From assembly GCF_000003605.2 (NCBI RefSeq), contig NW_003130465.1, positions 1-11,952 of the forward strand: 11,952 bases of DNA, written 5' to 3'. Below the pieces are notes generated by a model. That model did no database searches and had not been told where the DNA came from. It saw nothing but the letters and a program-made list of their open reading frames with translations. A program made the position numbers and the translations under genes. This DNA is from Saccoglossus kowalevskii (Eukaryota; Hemichordata; Enteropneusta; Harrimaniidae). The first letter of the stretch is position 1, and each line of letters opens with the position of its first letter. Shown piece by piece: positions 1 through 7,625 of the stretch.

Positions 1-153
1 CAATCACTAGCAATATTATTGAGGTTTACATCAATCACTAACAATATTATTGAGGTTCACACCGATCACTAACAATATTATTGAGGTTCACATCAATCAC
101 TAACAATATTATTGACGTTCACATCAATCCCCAACAATATTATTGAGGTTCAC
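1..153. repeat. Monomer tract before first composite
   Basis: Partial unit with the CACTAGCAAT variant (29 bases), then consensus-like units and a P unit (ATCAATCCCCAAC) at 123-153 directly before the composite at 154. ctagc close ahead of P and the composite matches the end of the type I higher-order repeat at 10908-11000, so the window opens near the end of such a repeat. Two rare CpGs lie here (CACCGATC near 63, GACGTTC near 115). Confidence 0.8.
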
Positions 154-205
154 ATGAATCATCAACAATATTATATAAACAACAAACAATATTATTGAGA
201 TTCAC
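154..205. repeat. 52-bp composite element, copy 1
   Basis: A 21-bp monomer start (ATGAATCATCAAC...), missing the last 10 bases of the normal unit, is joined directly to a divergent 31-bp unit starting ATAAACAACAAAC and ending GAGATTCAC. The junction creates TATATAAA at 172-179. The preceding unit is type P. This is the reference form of the element. Confidence 0.92.
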
Positions 206-391
206 ATCAATCACTAACAATATTATTGAGGTTCACAGCAATCACTAACAATATTATTGAGGTTCACACCAATCACTAACAATATTATTGAAGTTCACAT
301 CAATCACTAACAATTTTATAGAGGTTCACATCAATCACTAACAATATTATTGAGGTTCACATCAATCACTAACAATATTATTGAGGTTCAC

Positions 392-732
392 ATCAATCAC
401 TAACAATATTGTTGAAGTTCACATCAATCACTAACAATTTTATTGAGGTTCACATCAATCACTAACAATATTATTGAGGTTCACGTCAATCACTAACAAT
501 TTTATTGAGGTTCACATCAATCCCCAACAATATTATTGAGGTTCACATCAACGACTAACAATATTATTGAGGTTCACATCAACCACTAACAATATTATTG
601 AGGTTCACATCAATCACTAACAATTTTATTGAGGTTCACATCAATCACAAACAATATTATTGAGGTTCACATCATTCCCCAACAATATTATTGAGATTCA
701 CATCAACAACTAACAATATTATTGAGATTCAC
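392..732. repeat. Type I core block, copy 1 (11 monomers)
   Basis: Eleven 31-bp units in the subtype order e, T, A, T, P, Q, C, T, A, P-i, Q-i. The same order recurs at 1074, 2088, 7957 and 10350, so this is a true higher-order repeat and not chance sharing of variants. Private changes here include GTTGAAG in the first unit, a GTCAATCAC start at 485 and ATCAACGAC at 547 in place of ATCAACAAC. Confidence 0.88.
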
Positions 733-1073
733 ATCAATCACTAACAATATTATTGAGGTTCACATCAATCACTAACAATATTATTGAGATTCACATCAAT
801 CACTAACAATATTATTGAGGTTCACATCAATCACTAACAATATTATTGAGGTTCACATCAATCACTAACAATATTATTGAGGTTCACATCAATCACTAAC
901 AATTTTATTGAGGTTCACATCAATCATTAACAATATTATTGAGGTTCACACCAATCACTAACAATATTATTGAGGTTAACATCAATCACTAACAATATTA
1001 TTGAGGTTCACATCAATCACTAACAATTTTATTGAGGTTCACATCAATCACTAACAATATTATTGAGGTTCAC
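733..1073. repeat. Consensus-rich tract between two type I cores
   Basis: Eleven units: A, A-i, A, A, A, T, a CATTAAC variant (919), an ACCAATCAC variant ending GTTAAC (950), A, T, A. The T, CATTAAC, ACC series matches the leader of the complete higher-order repeat at 10257-10349, so this tract is the leader of the second core copy, joined in by duplication without a composite. Confidence 0.78.
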
Positions 1074-1414
1074 ATCAATCACTAACAATATTATTGAAGT
1101 TCACATCAATCACTAACAATTTTATTGAGGTTCACATCAATCACTAACAATATTATTGAGGTTCACATCAATCACTAACAATTTTATTGAGGTTCACATC
1201 AATCCCCAACAATATTATTGAGGTGCACATCAACAACTAACAATATTATTGAGGTTCACATCAACCACTAACAATATTATTGAGGTTCACATCAATCACT
1301 AACAATTTTATTGAGGTTCACATCAATCACTAACAATATTATTGAGGTTCACATCAATCCCCAACAATATTATTAAAATTCACATCAACAACTAACAATA
1401 TTATTGAGTTTCAC
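1074..1414. repeat. Type I core block, copy 2
   Basis: Same subtype order as 392-732, starting exactly 682 bp (22 units) downstream with no composite between them. Differences include GAGGTGCAC in the P unit at 1198, ATTAAAATTCAC at the end of the unit at 1353 and GAGTTTCAC at the end of the unit at 1384. The spacing indicates an internal 22-unit duplication that enlarged the first composite-to-composite interval to 1603 bp. Confidence 0.87.
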
Positions 1415-1756
1415 ATCAATCACTAACAATATTATTGAGGTTCACATCAATCACTAACAATATTATTGAGGTTCACATCAATCACTAACAAAATTATTGA
1501 GGTTCACATCAATCACTAAACAATATTATTGAGGTTTACATCAATCACTAACAATATTATTGAGGTTCACATCAATCACTAACAATATTATTGAGGTTCA
1601 CATCAATCACTAACAATATTATTGAGGTTCACATCAACCACTAACAATATTATTGAGGTTCACATCAACCACTAACAATATTATTGAAGTTCACATCAAT
1701 CACTAACAATATTATTGAGGTTCACATCAATCCCCAACAATATTATTGAGGTTCAC
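1415..1756. repeat. Consensus-rich tract ending in P
   Basis: Eleven units with one extra A near 1518 (CACTAAACAAT), which accounts for the 342-bp length. Contains an AACAAAATTATTG core at 1477, C units near 1633 and 1664, and a P unit at 1726-1756 immediately before the composite. The e-P-Q-TTTAG-ctagc tail of the complete type I repeat is not recognisable here. Confidence 0.75.
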
Positions 1757-1808
1757 ATGAATCATCAACAATATTATATTAACAACAAACAGTATTATTG
1801 AGATTCAC
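1757..1808. repeat. 52-bp composite element, copy 2
   Basis: Same 21 + 31 structure, preceded by a P unit. It differs from copy 1 by TATATTAA in place of TATATAAA and by CAGTATTATTG in the second half. Confidence 0.92.
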
Positions 1809-2087
1809 ATCAATCACTAACAATATTATTGAGGTTCACATCAATCACTAACAATATTATTGAGGTTCACATCAATCACTAACAATATTATTGAGGTTCA
1901 CATCAATCACTAACAATTTTATTGAGGTTCACATCAATCACTAACAATATTATTGAGGTTCACACCAATCACTAACAATATTATTGAGGTTCACATCAAT
2001 CACTAACAATATTATTGAAGTTCACATCAATCACTAACAATATTATTGAGGTTCACACCAATCACTAACAATATTATTGAGGTTCAC
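1809..2087. repeat. Type I leader tract
   Basis: Nine units: A, A, A, T, A, ACC, A-e, A, ACC. It follows the leader order of the complete repeat (A, A, A, T, CATTAAC, ACC) with an additional e, A, ACC series, probably a short local duplication before the core block. Confidence 0.75.
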
Positions 2088-2428
2088 ATCAATCACTAAC
2101 AATATTATTGAAGTTCACATCAATCACTAACAATTTTATTGAGGTTCACATCAATCACTAACAATATTATTGAGGTTCACATCAATCACTAACAATTTTA
2201 TTGAGGTTCACATCAATCCCCAACAATATTATTGAGGTTCACATCAACAACTAAAAATATTATTGAGGTTCACATCAACCACTAACAATATTATTGAGGT
2301 TCACATCAATCACTAACAATAATATTGAGGTTCACATCAACCACTAACAATATTATTGAGGTTCACATCAATCCCCAACAATATTATTGAGATTCATATC
2401 AACAACTAACAATATTATTGAGATTCAC
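2088..2428. repeat. Type I core block, copy 3
   Basis: Order e, T, A, T, P, Q, C, then a CAATAATATTG unit where T is expected (2305), a C unit where A is expected (2336), P-i ending GAGATTCAT, and Q-i. The two substituted units are of kinds commoner in type II, which suggests a short exchange or gene conversion between families inside an otherwise type I block. Confidence 0.83.
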
Positions 2429-2490
2429 ATCAATCACTAACAATATTATTGAGGTTCACATCAATCACTAACAATATTATTGAGCTTCAC

Positions 2491-2706
2491 ATCAATCACT
2501 AACAATATTATTGAAGTTCACATCAATCCCAACAATATTATTGAGATTCACATCAATCCCCAACAATGTTATTGAGGTTCACATCAACAACTAACAATAT
2601 TATTTAGATTCACATCAATCACTAACAATTTTATTGAGGCTCACATCAATCACTAACAATATTATTGAGGTTCACATCAATCACTAGCAATATTATTGAG
2701 GTTCAC
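2491..2706. repeat. Type I tail block, copy 1
   Basis: Units: A-e, a 30-bp unit starting ATCAATCCCAAC that has lost one C, P with CAATGTTATTG, Q with TATTTAGATTCAC, T, A, ctagc. This is the tail of the type I repeat (compare 10753-11000), but the final A and P units are missing, so ctagc abuts the composite at 2707. Confidence 0.82.
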
Positions 2707-2758
2707 ATGAATCATCAACTATATTATATAAACAACAAACAACATTATTGAGATTCAC
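2707..2758. repeat. 52-bp composite element, copy 3
   Basis: Same 21 + 31 structure with CAACTATATTATATAAAC and an AACATTATTG core. It is one of the few copies not preceded by P. TATATAAA lies at 2725-2732. Confidence 0.92.
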
Positions 2759-3004
2759 ATCAATCACTAACAATATTATTGAGGTTCACATCAATCACTA
2801 ACAATATTATTGAGTTCACATCAATCACTAACATATTATTGAGGTTCACATCAACCACTAACAATATTATTGAGGTTCACATCAATCACTAACAATATTA
2901 TTGAGGTTCACATCAACCACTAACAATATTATTGAGGTTCACATCAACCACTAACAATATTATTGTGGTTCACATCAATCACTAACAATATTATTGAGGT
3001 TTAC
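2759..3004. repeat. A/C monomer tract with two 1-bp deletions
   Basis: Eight units in 246 bp, 2 bp short of 8 x 31. The missing bases are in TTGAGTTCAC (near 2811, one G lost) and CTAACATATTATTG (near 2833, one A lost). C units alternate with A, and the last unit ends GAGGTTTAC. This begins the type II region. Confidence 0.8.
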
Positions 3005-3221
3005 ATCAACCATTAACAATATTATTGAGGATCACATCAATCACTAACAATATTATTGAGGTTAACATTCATCACTAACAATATTATTGAGGTTCACACC
3101 AATCACTAACAATATTATTGAGGTTCACATCCACCACTAACAATATTATTGAGCTTCACATCAACCACTAACAATATTATTGAGGCTCATATCAATCACT
3201 GACAATATTATTGAGAATCAC
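3005..3221. repeat. Type II block, copy 1
   Basis: Seven units: ATCAACCATTAAC ending GAGGATCAC; A ending GTTAAC; ATTCATCAC; ACCAATCAC; ATCCACCAC ending GAGCTTCAC; C ending GAGGCTCAT; CACTGAC ending GAGAATCAC. The same series of rare variants recurs at 4084 and 5776, and in part at 6148 and 7347. It defines a higher-order family distinct from type I. One A and one CACCAAC (P-like) unit then lead to the composite at 3284. Confidence 0.8.
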
Positions 3222-3283
3222 ATCAATCACTAACAATATTATTGAGGTTCACATCAATCACCAACAATATTATTGAGGTTCAC

Positions 3284-3335
3284 ATGAATCATCAACAATA
3301 TTATATAAACAACAAACAATATTATTGAGATTCAC
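3284..3335. repeat. 52-bp composite element, copy 4
   Basis: Matches copy 1 in sequence. It is preceded by a P-like unit (ATCAATCACCAAC). TATATAAA lies at 3302-3309. Confidence 0.93.
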
Positions 3336-4083
3336 ATCAATCACTAACAATATTATTGAGGTTCACATCAATCACTAACAATATTATTGAGGTTCACATC
3401 AACCACTAACAATATTATTGAGGTTCACATCAACCACTAACAATATTATTGAGGTTCACATCAACCACTAACAATATTATTGAGGTTCACATCAATCACT
3501 AACAATATTATTGAGGTTCATATCAATCACTAACAATATTATTGAGGTTCATATCAATCACTAACAATATTATTGAGGTTCACATCAATCACTAACAATA
3601 TTATTGAGGTTCACATCAACCACTAACAATATTAATTATTGATGTTCACATCAATCACTATCAATATTATTGAGGTTCACATCAATCACTAACAATAATA
3701 TTGAGGATCACATCAATCACTAACAATATTATTGAGGATCACATCAATCACTAACAATATTATTGAGGTTCACATCAATCACTAACAATTTTATTGAGGT
3801 TAACATTCATCACTATCAATATTATTGAGGTTAACATTCATCACTATCAATATTATTGAGGTTCACATCAATCACTAACAATATTATTGAGGTTCACATC
3901 AATCACTAACAATATTATTGAGGTTCACATCAACCACTAACAATATTATTGAGGTTCACATCAACCACTAACAATATTATTGAGGTTCACATCAATCACT
4001 AACAATATTATTGAGGTTCACATCAATCACTAACAATATTATTGAGGTTCACATCAACCACTAACAATATTATTGAGGATCAC
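3336..4083. repeat. Mixed A/C tract with a 35-bp unit and paired ATTCATCAC units
   Basis: Twenty-four units. Notable ones: two ending GAGGTTCAT (3491, 3522); a 35-bp unit at 3615-3649 with a 4-bp ATTA gain giving AATATTAATTATTG; a CACTATC unit (3650); CAATAATATTG ending GAGGATCAC (3681); T ending GTTAAC (3774); two successive ATTCATCACTATC units (3805-3835 and 3836-3866), a one-unit tandem duplication; and a C unit ending GAGGATCAC just before the type II block at 4084. Confidence 0.78.
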
Positions 4084-4486
4084 ATCAATCACTAACAATA
4101 ATATTGAGGTTAACATTCATCACTAACAGTATTATTGAGGTTCACATCAATCAATAACAATATTATTGAGGTTCACATCCACCACTAACAATATTATTGA
4201 GGTTCACATCAACCACTAACAATATTATTGATGTTCATATCAATCACTGACAATATTATTGAGGTTCACATCAATCACTAACAATAATATTGAGGTTCAC
4301 ATCAACTACTAACAATATTATTGAGGTTCACATCAACCACTAACAATATTATTGAGGTTCACATCAACCATTAACAATATTATTGAGGTTCACATCAATC
4401 ACTAACAATATTATTGAGGTTCACATCAATCACTAACAATATTATTGAGGTTTACATCAACCACTAACAATATTATTGAGGTTCAC
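4084..4486. repeat. Type II block, copy 2 (13 monomers)
   Basis: Ordered variants: CAATAATATTG ending GTTAAC; ATTCATCACTAACAGT; ATCAATCAATAAC; ATCCACCAC; C ending GATGTTCAT; CACTGAC; CAATAATATTG; ATCAACTAC; C; ATCAACCATTAAC; A; A ending GAGGTTTAC; C. The same 13-unit series is repeated at 5776-6178, exactly 1692 bp downstream, with about six differences by eye. Confidence 0.88.
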
Positions 4487-4548
4487 ATCAATCACTAACA
4501 ATATTATTGAGGTTCACATCAATCACTAACAATATTATTGAGGTTCAC

Positions 4549-4910
4549 ATCAATCACTAACAATATTATTGAGGTTCACATCAATCACTAACAATATTAT
4601 TGAGGTTCACATCAATCCCAAACAATATTATTGAGGTTCACATGCATCATCAACAATATTATATAAACAACAAACAATATTATTGAGATTCACATCAATC
4701 ACTAACAATATTATTGAGGTTCACATCAATCACTGACAATATTATTGACGTTCACATCAATCACTAACAATATTATTGAGGTTCACATCAATCACTAACA
4801 ATATTATTGAGGTTCACATCAACCACTAACAATATTATTGAGGTTCACATCAATCACTATCAATATTATTGAGGTTCACATCAATCACTAACAATATTAT
4901 TGAGGTTCAC
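4549..4910. repeat. 362-bp duplicated segment around a composite, copy A
   Basis: Units A, A, P-like (ATCAATCCCAAAC), the composite at 4642-4693, then A, CACTGAC ending GACGTTCAC, A, A, C, CACTATC, A. The same order occurs at 6581-6942, offset 2032 bp. The linked rare variants (CACTGAC with GACG, and CACTATC four units later) make common descent clear. A related series without the composite is at 7657-7842. Confidence 0.85.
4642..4693. repeat. 52-bp composite element, copy 5
   Basis: Same structure, with ATGCATCATC where other copies have ATGAATCATC. TATATAAA lies at 4660-4667. The preceding unit is P-like. Confidence 0.92.
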
Positions 4911-4972
4911 ATCAATCACTAACAATATTATTGGGGTTCACATCAATCCCCAACAATATTATTGAGCTTCAC

Positions 4973-5035
4973 ATCAATCAGTAACAATATTATGGGAGCT
5001 CCACCCCACCCAAAACATCTTTTGGGGAGGTTCAC
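4973..5035. repeat. Highly diverged, GC-rich monomer pair
   Basis: The 63 bases are two monomer lengths plus 1. The first half starts normally (ATCAATCAGTAACAAT) and then reads TATGGGAGCTCCAC. The second half (5005-5035) matches the consensus at about 17 of 31 positions, nine of them in the shared GAGGTTCAC end. It contains a perfect 8-bp palindrome GGAGCTCC (4995-5002) and an inverted repeat CCCAAAA / TTTTGGG with a 4-base loop (5009-5026). Register is kept on both sides, so decayed or rewritten monomers fit better than insertion of foreign DNA, although a very short insertion with compensating loss cannot be ruled out. Confidence 0.7.
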
Positions 5036-5128
5036 ATCAATCACTAACAATTTTATGGAGGTTCACATCAATCAGTAACAATATTATGGAAGTTCACATC
5101 AAACAATAACAATATTATGGAGGTTCAC
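5036..5128. repeat. Local ATTATGGAGG monomer subfamily
   Basis: Three units share TATGGAGG or TATGGAAG in place of TATTGAGG, and CAGTAAC or CAATAAC in place of CACTAAC. The first half of the diverged pair (4973) and the unit at 5129 share CAGTAA. I saw the TATGG form nowhere else in the window, so this is a local subfamily that amplified together with the diverged pair. Confidence 0.75.
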
Positions 5129-5407
5129 ATCAATCAGTAATAATATTATTGAGGTTCACATCAACCACTGACAATATTATTGAGGTTCACATCAATCACC
5201 AACAATATTTTTGAAGTTCACATCAACCACTAACAATATTATTGAGGTTCAAATCAATCACTAACAATAATATTGAGGTTCACATCAACCACTAACAATA
5301 TTATTGAGGTTCACATCAATCACTAACAATATTATTGAGGTTCACATCAATCACTAACAATATTATTGAGGTTCACATCAATCCCCATCAATATTATTGA
5401 GGTTCAC
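5129..5407. repeat. A/C monomer tract
   Basis: Nine units, starting with a CAGTAATAAT unit, then C with CACTGAC (5160), CACCAAC with an AATATTTTTG core (5191), C, a CAATAATATTG unit (5253), C, A, A and P with CCCCATC (5377). No ordered block is recognisable. Confidence 0.7.
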
Positions 5408-5651
5408 ATCAATCACTAACAATATTATTGAGGTTTCACATCACACATAACAATATTATTGAGGTTCACATCAATCACTAACAATATTATGAGTTTACAT
5501 CAATCACTATCAATATTATTGAGGTTCACATCAATCACTAACAATGAATCGAGGTTCACATCAATCACTAACAATATTATTGAGGTTCACATCAATCACT
5601 AACAATATTATTGAGGTTCACATCGATCATTAACAATATATTGAGGTTCAC
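5408..5651. repeat. Indel-rich monomer cluster
   Basis: Eight successive units measure 32, 30, 29, 31, 30, 31, 31 and 30 bp: an extra T in GAGGTTTCAC, a deletion giving ATCACACATAAC, loss of 2 bp giving TATTATGAG, replacement of the core by CAATGAATCGAGG (5543-5555), and AATATATTG in an ATCGATCATTAAC unit. This is the densest set of length variants in the window and carries two rare CpGs. Confidence 0.82.
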
Positions 5652-5775
5652 ATCAACCACTAACAATATTATTGAGGTTCACATCAATCACTAACAATAT
5701 TATTGAGGTTCACATCAATCATTAACAATATTATTGAGGTTCACATCATCCACTAACAATATTATTGAGGATCAC

Positions 5776-6178
5776 ATCAATCACTAACAATAATTTTGAG
5801 GTTCACATTCATCAATAACAGTATTATTGAGGTTCACATCAATCAATAACAATATTATTGAGGTTCACATCCACCACTAACAATATTATTGAGGTTCACA
5901 TCAACCACTAACAATATTATTGATGTTCATATCAATCACTGACAATATTATTGAGGTTCACATCAATCACTAACAATAATATTGAGGTGCACATCAACTA
6001 CTAACAATATTATTGAGGTTCACATCAACCACTAACAATATTATTGAGGTTCACATCAACCATTAACAATATTATTGAGGTTCACATCAATCACTAACAA
6101 TATTATTGAGGTTCACATCAATCACTAACAATATTATTGAGGTTTACATCAACCACTAACAATGTTATTGAGGATCAC
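5776..6178. repeat. Type II block, copy 3 (13 monomers)
   Basis: Repeats 4084-4486 unit for unit. Differences seen: AATAATTTTG and GTTCAC in unit 1, CAATAAC in unit 2, GAGGTGCAC in unit 7, and CAATGTTATTG plus GAGGATCAC in unit 13, so roughly 98-99% identity by eye. The GAGGATCAC end joins directly to another partial type II series. Confidence 0.88.
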
Positions 6179-6302
6179 ATCAATCACTAACAATATTATT
6201 GAGGTTAACATTCCTCACTAACAATATTATTGAGGTTCACATCAATCACTAACAATATTATTAAGGTTCACATCCACCACTAACAATATTATTGAGGTTC
6301 AC
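6148..6302. repeat. Type II block, partial copy 4
   Basis: Five units: C ending GAGGATCAC; A ending GTTAAC; ATTCCTCAC; A with ATTAAGG; ATCCACCAC. This is the order of 3005-3159. It overlaps the last unit of the previous block, which suggests that two type II copies were joined by unequal exchange at this shared unit. Confidence 0.75.
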
Positions 6303-6580
6303 ATCAATCCCCAACAATATTATTGGGGTTCACTTCAAGCACTAACAATATTATTGAGGTTCACATCAATTCTCAACAATATTATTGAGGTTCACATCAA
6401 TCCCAACAATATTATTGAGGTTCACATCAATCCCCAACACTATTATTGAGGTTCATATCAATCACTAACAATATTATTGAGGTTCACATCTATCACTAAC
6501 AATATTATTGAGGTTCACATCAATCATTAACAATATTATTGAGGTTCACATCAATCACTAACAATATTATTGAGGTTCAC
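6303..6580. repeat. P-rich monomer tract
   Basis: Nine units, unusually rich in P-like starts: CCCCAAC ending GGGGTTCAC (6303), ATCAATTCTCAAC (6365), a 30-bp CCCAAC unit (6396-6425), and CCCCAACACT (6426). Next come a unit starting ATCAATCAC, ATCTATCAC (6488) and CATTAAC. The 30-bp unit is a P that lost one C, the same event seen at 2522, 9164 and 9380. Confidence 0.72.
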
Positions 6581-6942
6581 ATCAATCACTAACAATATTA
6601 TTGAGGTTCACATCAATCACTAACAATATTATTGAGGTTCACATCAATCCCCAACAATATTATTGAGGTTCACATGAATCATCAACAATATTATATAAAC
6701 AACAAACAATATTATTGAGATTCACATCAATCACTAACAATATTATTGAGGTTCACATCAATCACTGACAATATTATTGACGTTCACATCAATCACTAAC
6801 AATATTATTGAGGTTCACATCAATCACTAACAATATTATTGAGGTTCACATCAACCACTAACAATATTATTGAGGTTCACATCAATCACTATCAATATTA
6901 TTGAGGTTCACATCAATCACTAACAATATTATTGAGGTTCAC
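6581..6942. repeat. 362-bp duplicated segment around a composite, copy B
   Basis: Same order as 4549-4910 with the composite at 6674-6725. Here P is intact (CCCCAAC) and the composite starts ATGAATC rather than ATGCATC. Copies diverge after 6942, where a type II pair (C ending GATGTTCAT, then CACTGAC) follows in place of the units leading into the diverged GC-rich pair. Confidence 0.85.
6674..6725. repeat. 52-bp composite element, copy 6
   Basis: Identical to copy 1 by eye and preceded by P. TATATAAA lies at 6692-6699. Confidence 0.93.
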
Positions 6943-7035
6943 ATCAACCACTAACAATATTATTGATGTTCATATCAATCACTGACAATATTATTGAGGT
7001 TCACATCAATCACTAACAATAATATTGAGGTTCAC
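6943..7035. repeat. Type II fragment, three units
   Basis: C ending GATGTTCAT, CACTGAC, CAATAATATTG: the three consecutive diagnostic units found at 4208-4300 and 5900-5992. A short piece of type II carried behind the 362-bp duplicate. Confidence 0.75.
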
Positions 7036-7346
7036 ATCAATCACTAACAATATTATTGAGGTTCACATCAATCACTAACAATATTATTGAGGTTCACATC
7101 AATCACTAACAAATATTATTGAGGTTCACATCAACCACTAACAATATTATTGATGTTCACATCAATCACTATCAATATTATTGAGGTTCACATCAATCAC
7201 TAACAATTTTATTGAGGTTCACATCAATCACTAACATTATTATTGAGGTTCACATCAATCACTAACAATATTATTGAGATTCACTTCAATCACTAACAAT
7301 ATTATTGAGGTTCACATCAACCACTAACAATATTAATGAGGTCCAC
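7036..7346. repeat. A/C monomer tract
   Basis: About ten units, one of 32 bp with an extra A (AACAAATATTATTG near 7111). Includes C ending GATGTTCAC followed by CACTATC (as at 3615-3680), a T unit, a CATTATTATTG core, GAGATTCACTTC, and C with ATTAATGAGGTCCAC. No complete ordered block. Confidence 0.72.
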
Positions 7347-7625
7347 ATCAATCACTAACAATTTTATTGAGGTTAACATTCATCACTAACAATATTATTG
7401 AGGATCACATCAATCACTAACAATTTTATTGAGGTTAACATCAATCACTAACAATATTATTGAGGTTCACATCAATCACTAACAATATTATTGAGGTTCA
7501 CATCAACCACTAACAATATTATTGAGGTTCACATCAACCACTAACAATATTATTGAGGTTCGCATCAACCACTAACAATATTATTGAGGTTCATATCAAT
7601 CACTGACAATATTATTGAGGTTCAC
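7347..7625. repeat. Type II block, copy 5 (divergent)
   Basis: Nine units: T ending GTTAAC; ATTCATCAC ending GAGGATCAC; T ending GTTAAC; A; A; C; C ending GAGGTTCGC; C ending GAGGTTCAT; CACTGAC. It keeps the GTTAAC-ATTCATCAC pair and the final C-TTCAT, CACTGAC pair but lacks ATCCACCAC. Confidence 0.72.

Noticed and set aside
154-198. Short open frame in composites: ATG, 14 codons, TGA
   Set aside because: Fifteen codons including the stop, made of repeat sequence with no ribosome-binding or start context; it is lost or altered in other copies and far too short to support as a gene.
3615-3649. A second repeat family or element in the 35-bp unit
   Set aside because: It is an ordinary C unit with a 4-bp gain (ATTA) in the core, best explained as slippage.
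5009-5026. Intrinsic terminator (CCCAAAA / TTTTGGG stem)
   Set aside because: The stem is short and AT-rich on the loop side, no T-run follows, and no transcription unit is present.
4994-5028. Transposon or foreign insertion in the GC-rich stretch
   Set aside because: No target-site duplication or terminal repeats are seen, and the 63 bases equal two monomers plus one, with the second half still matching the monomer at about 17 of 31 positions.
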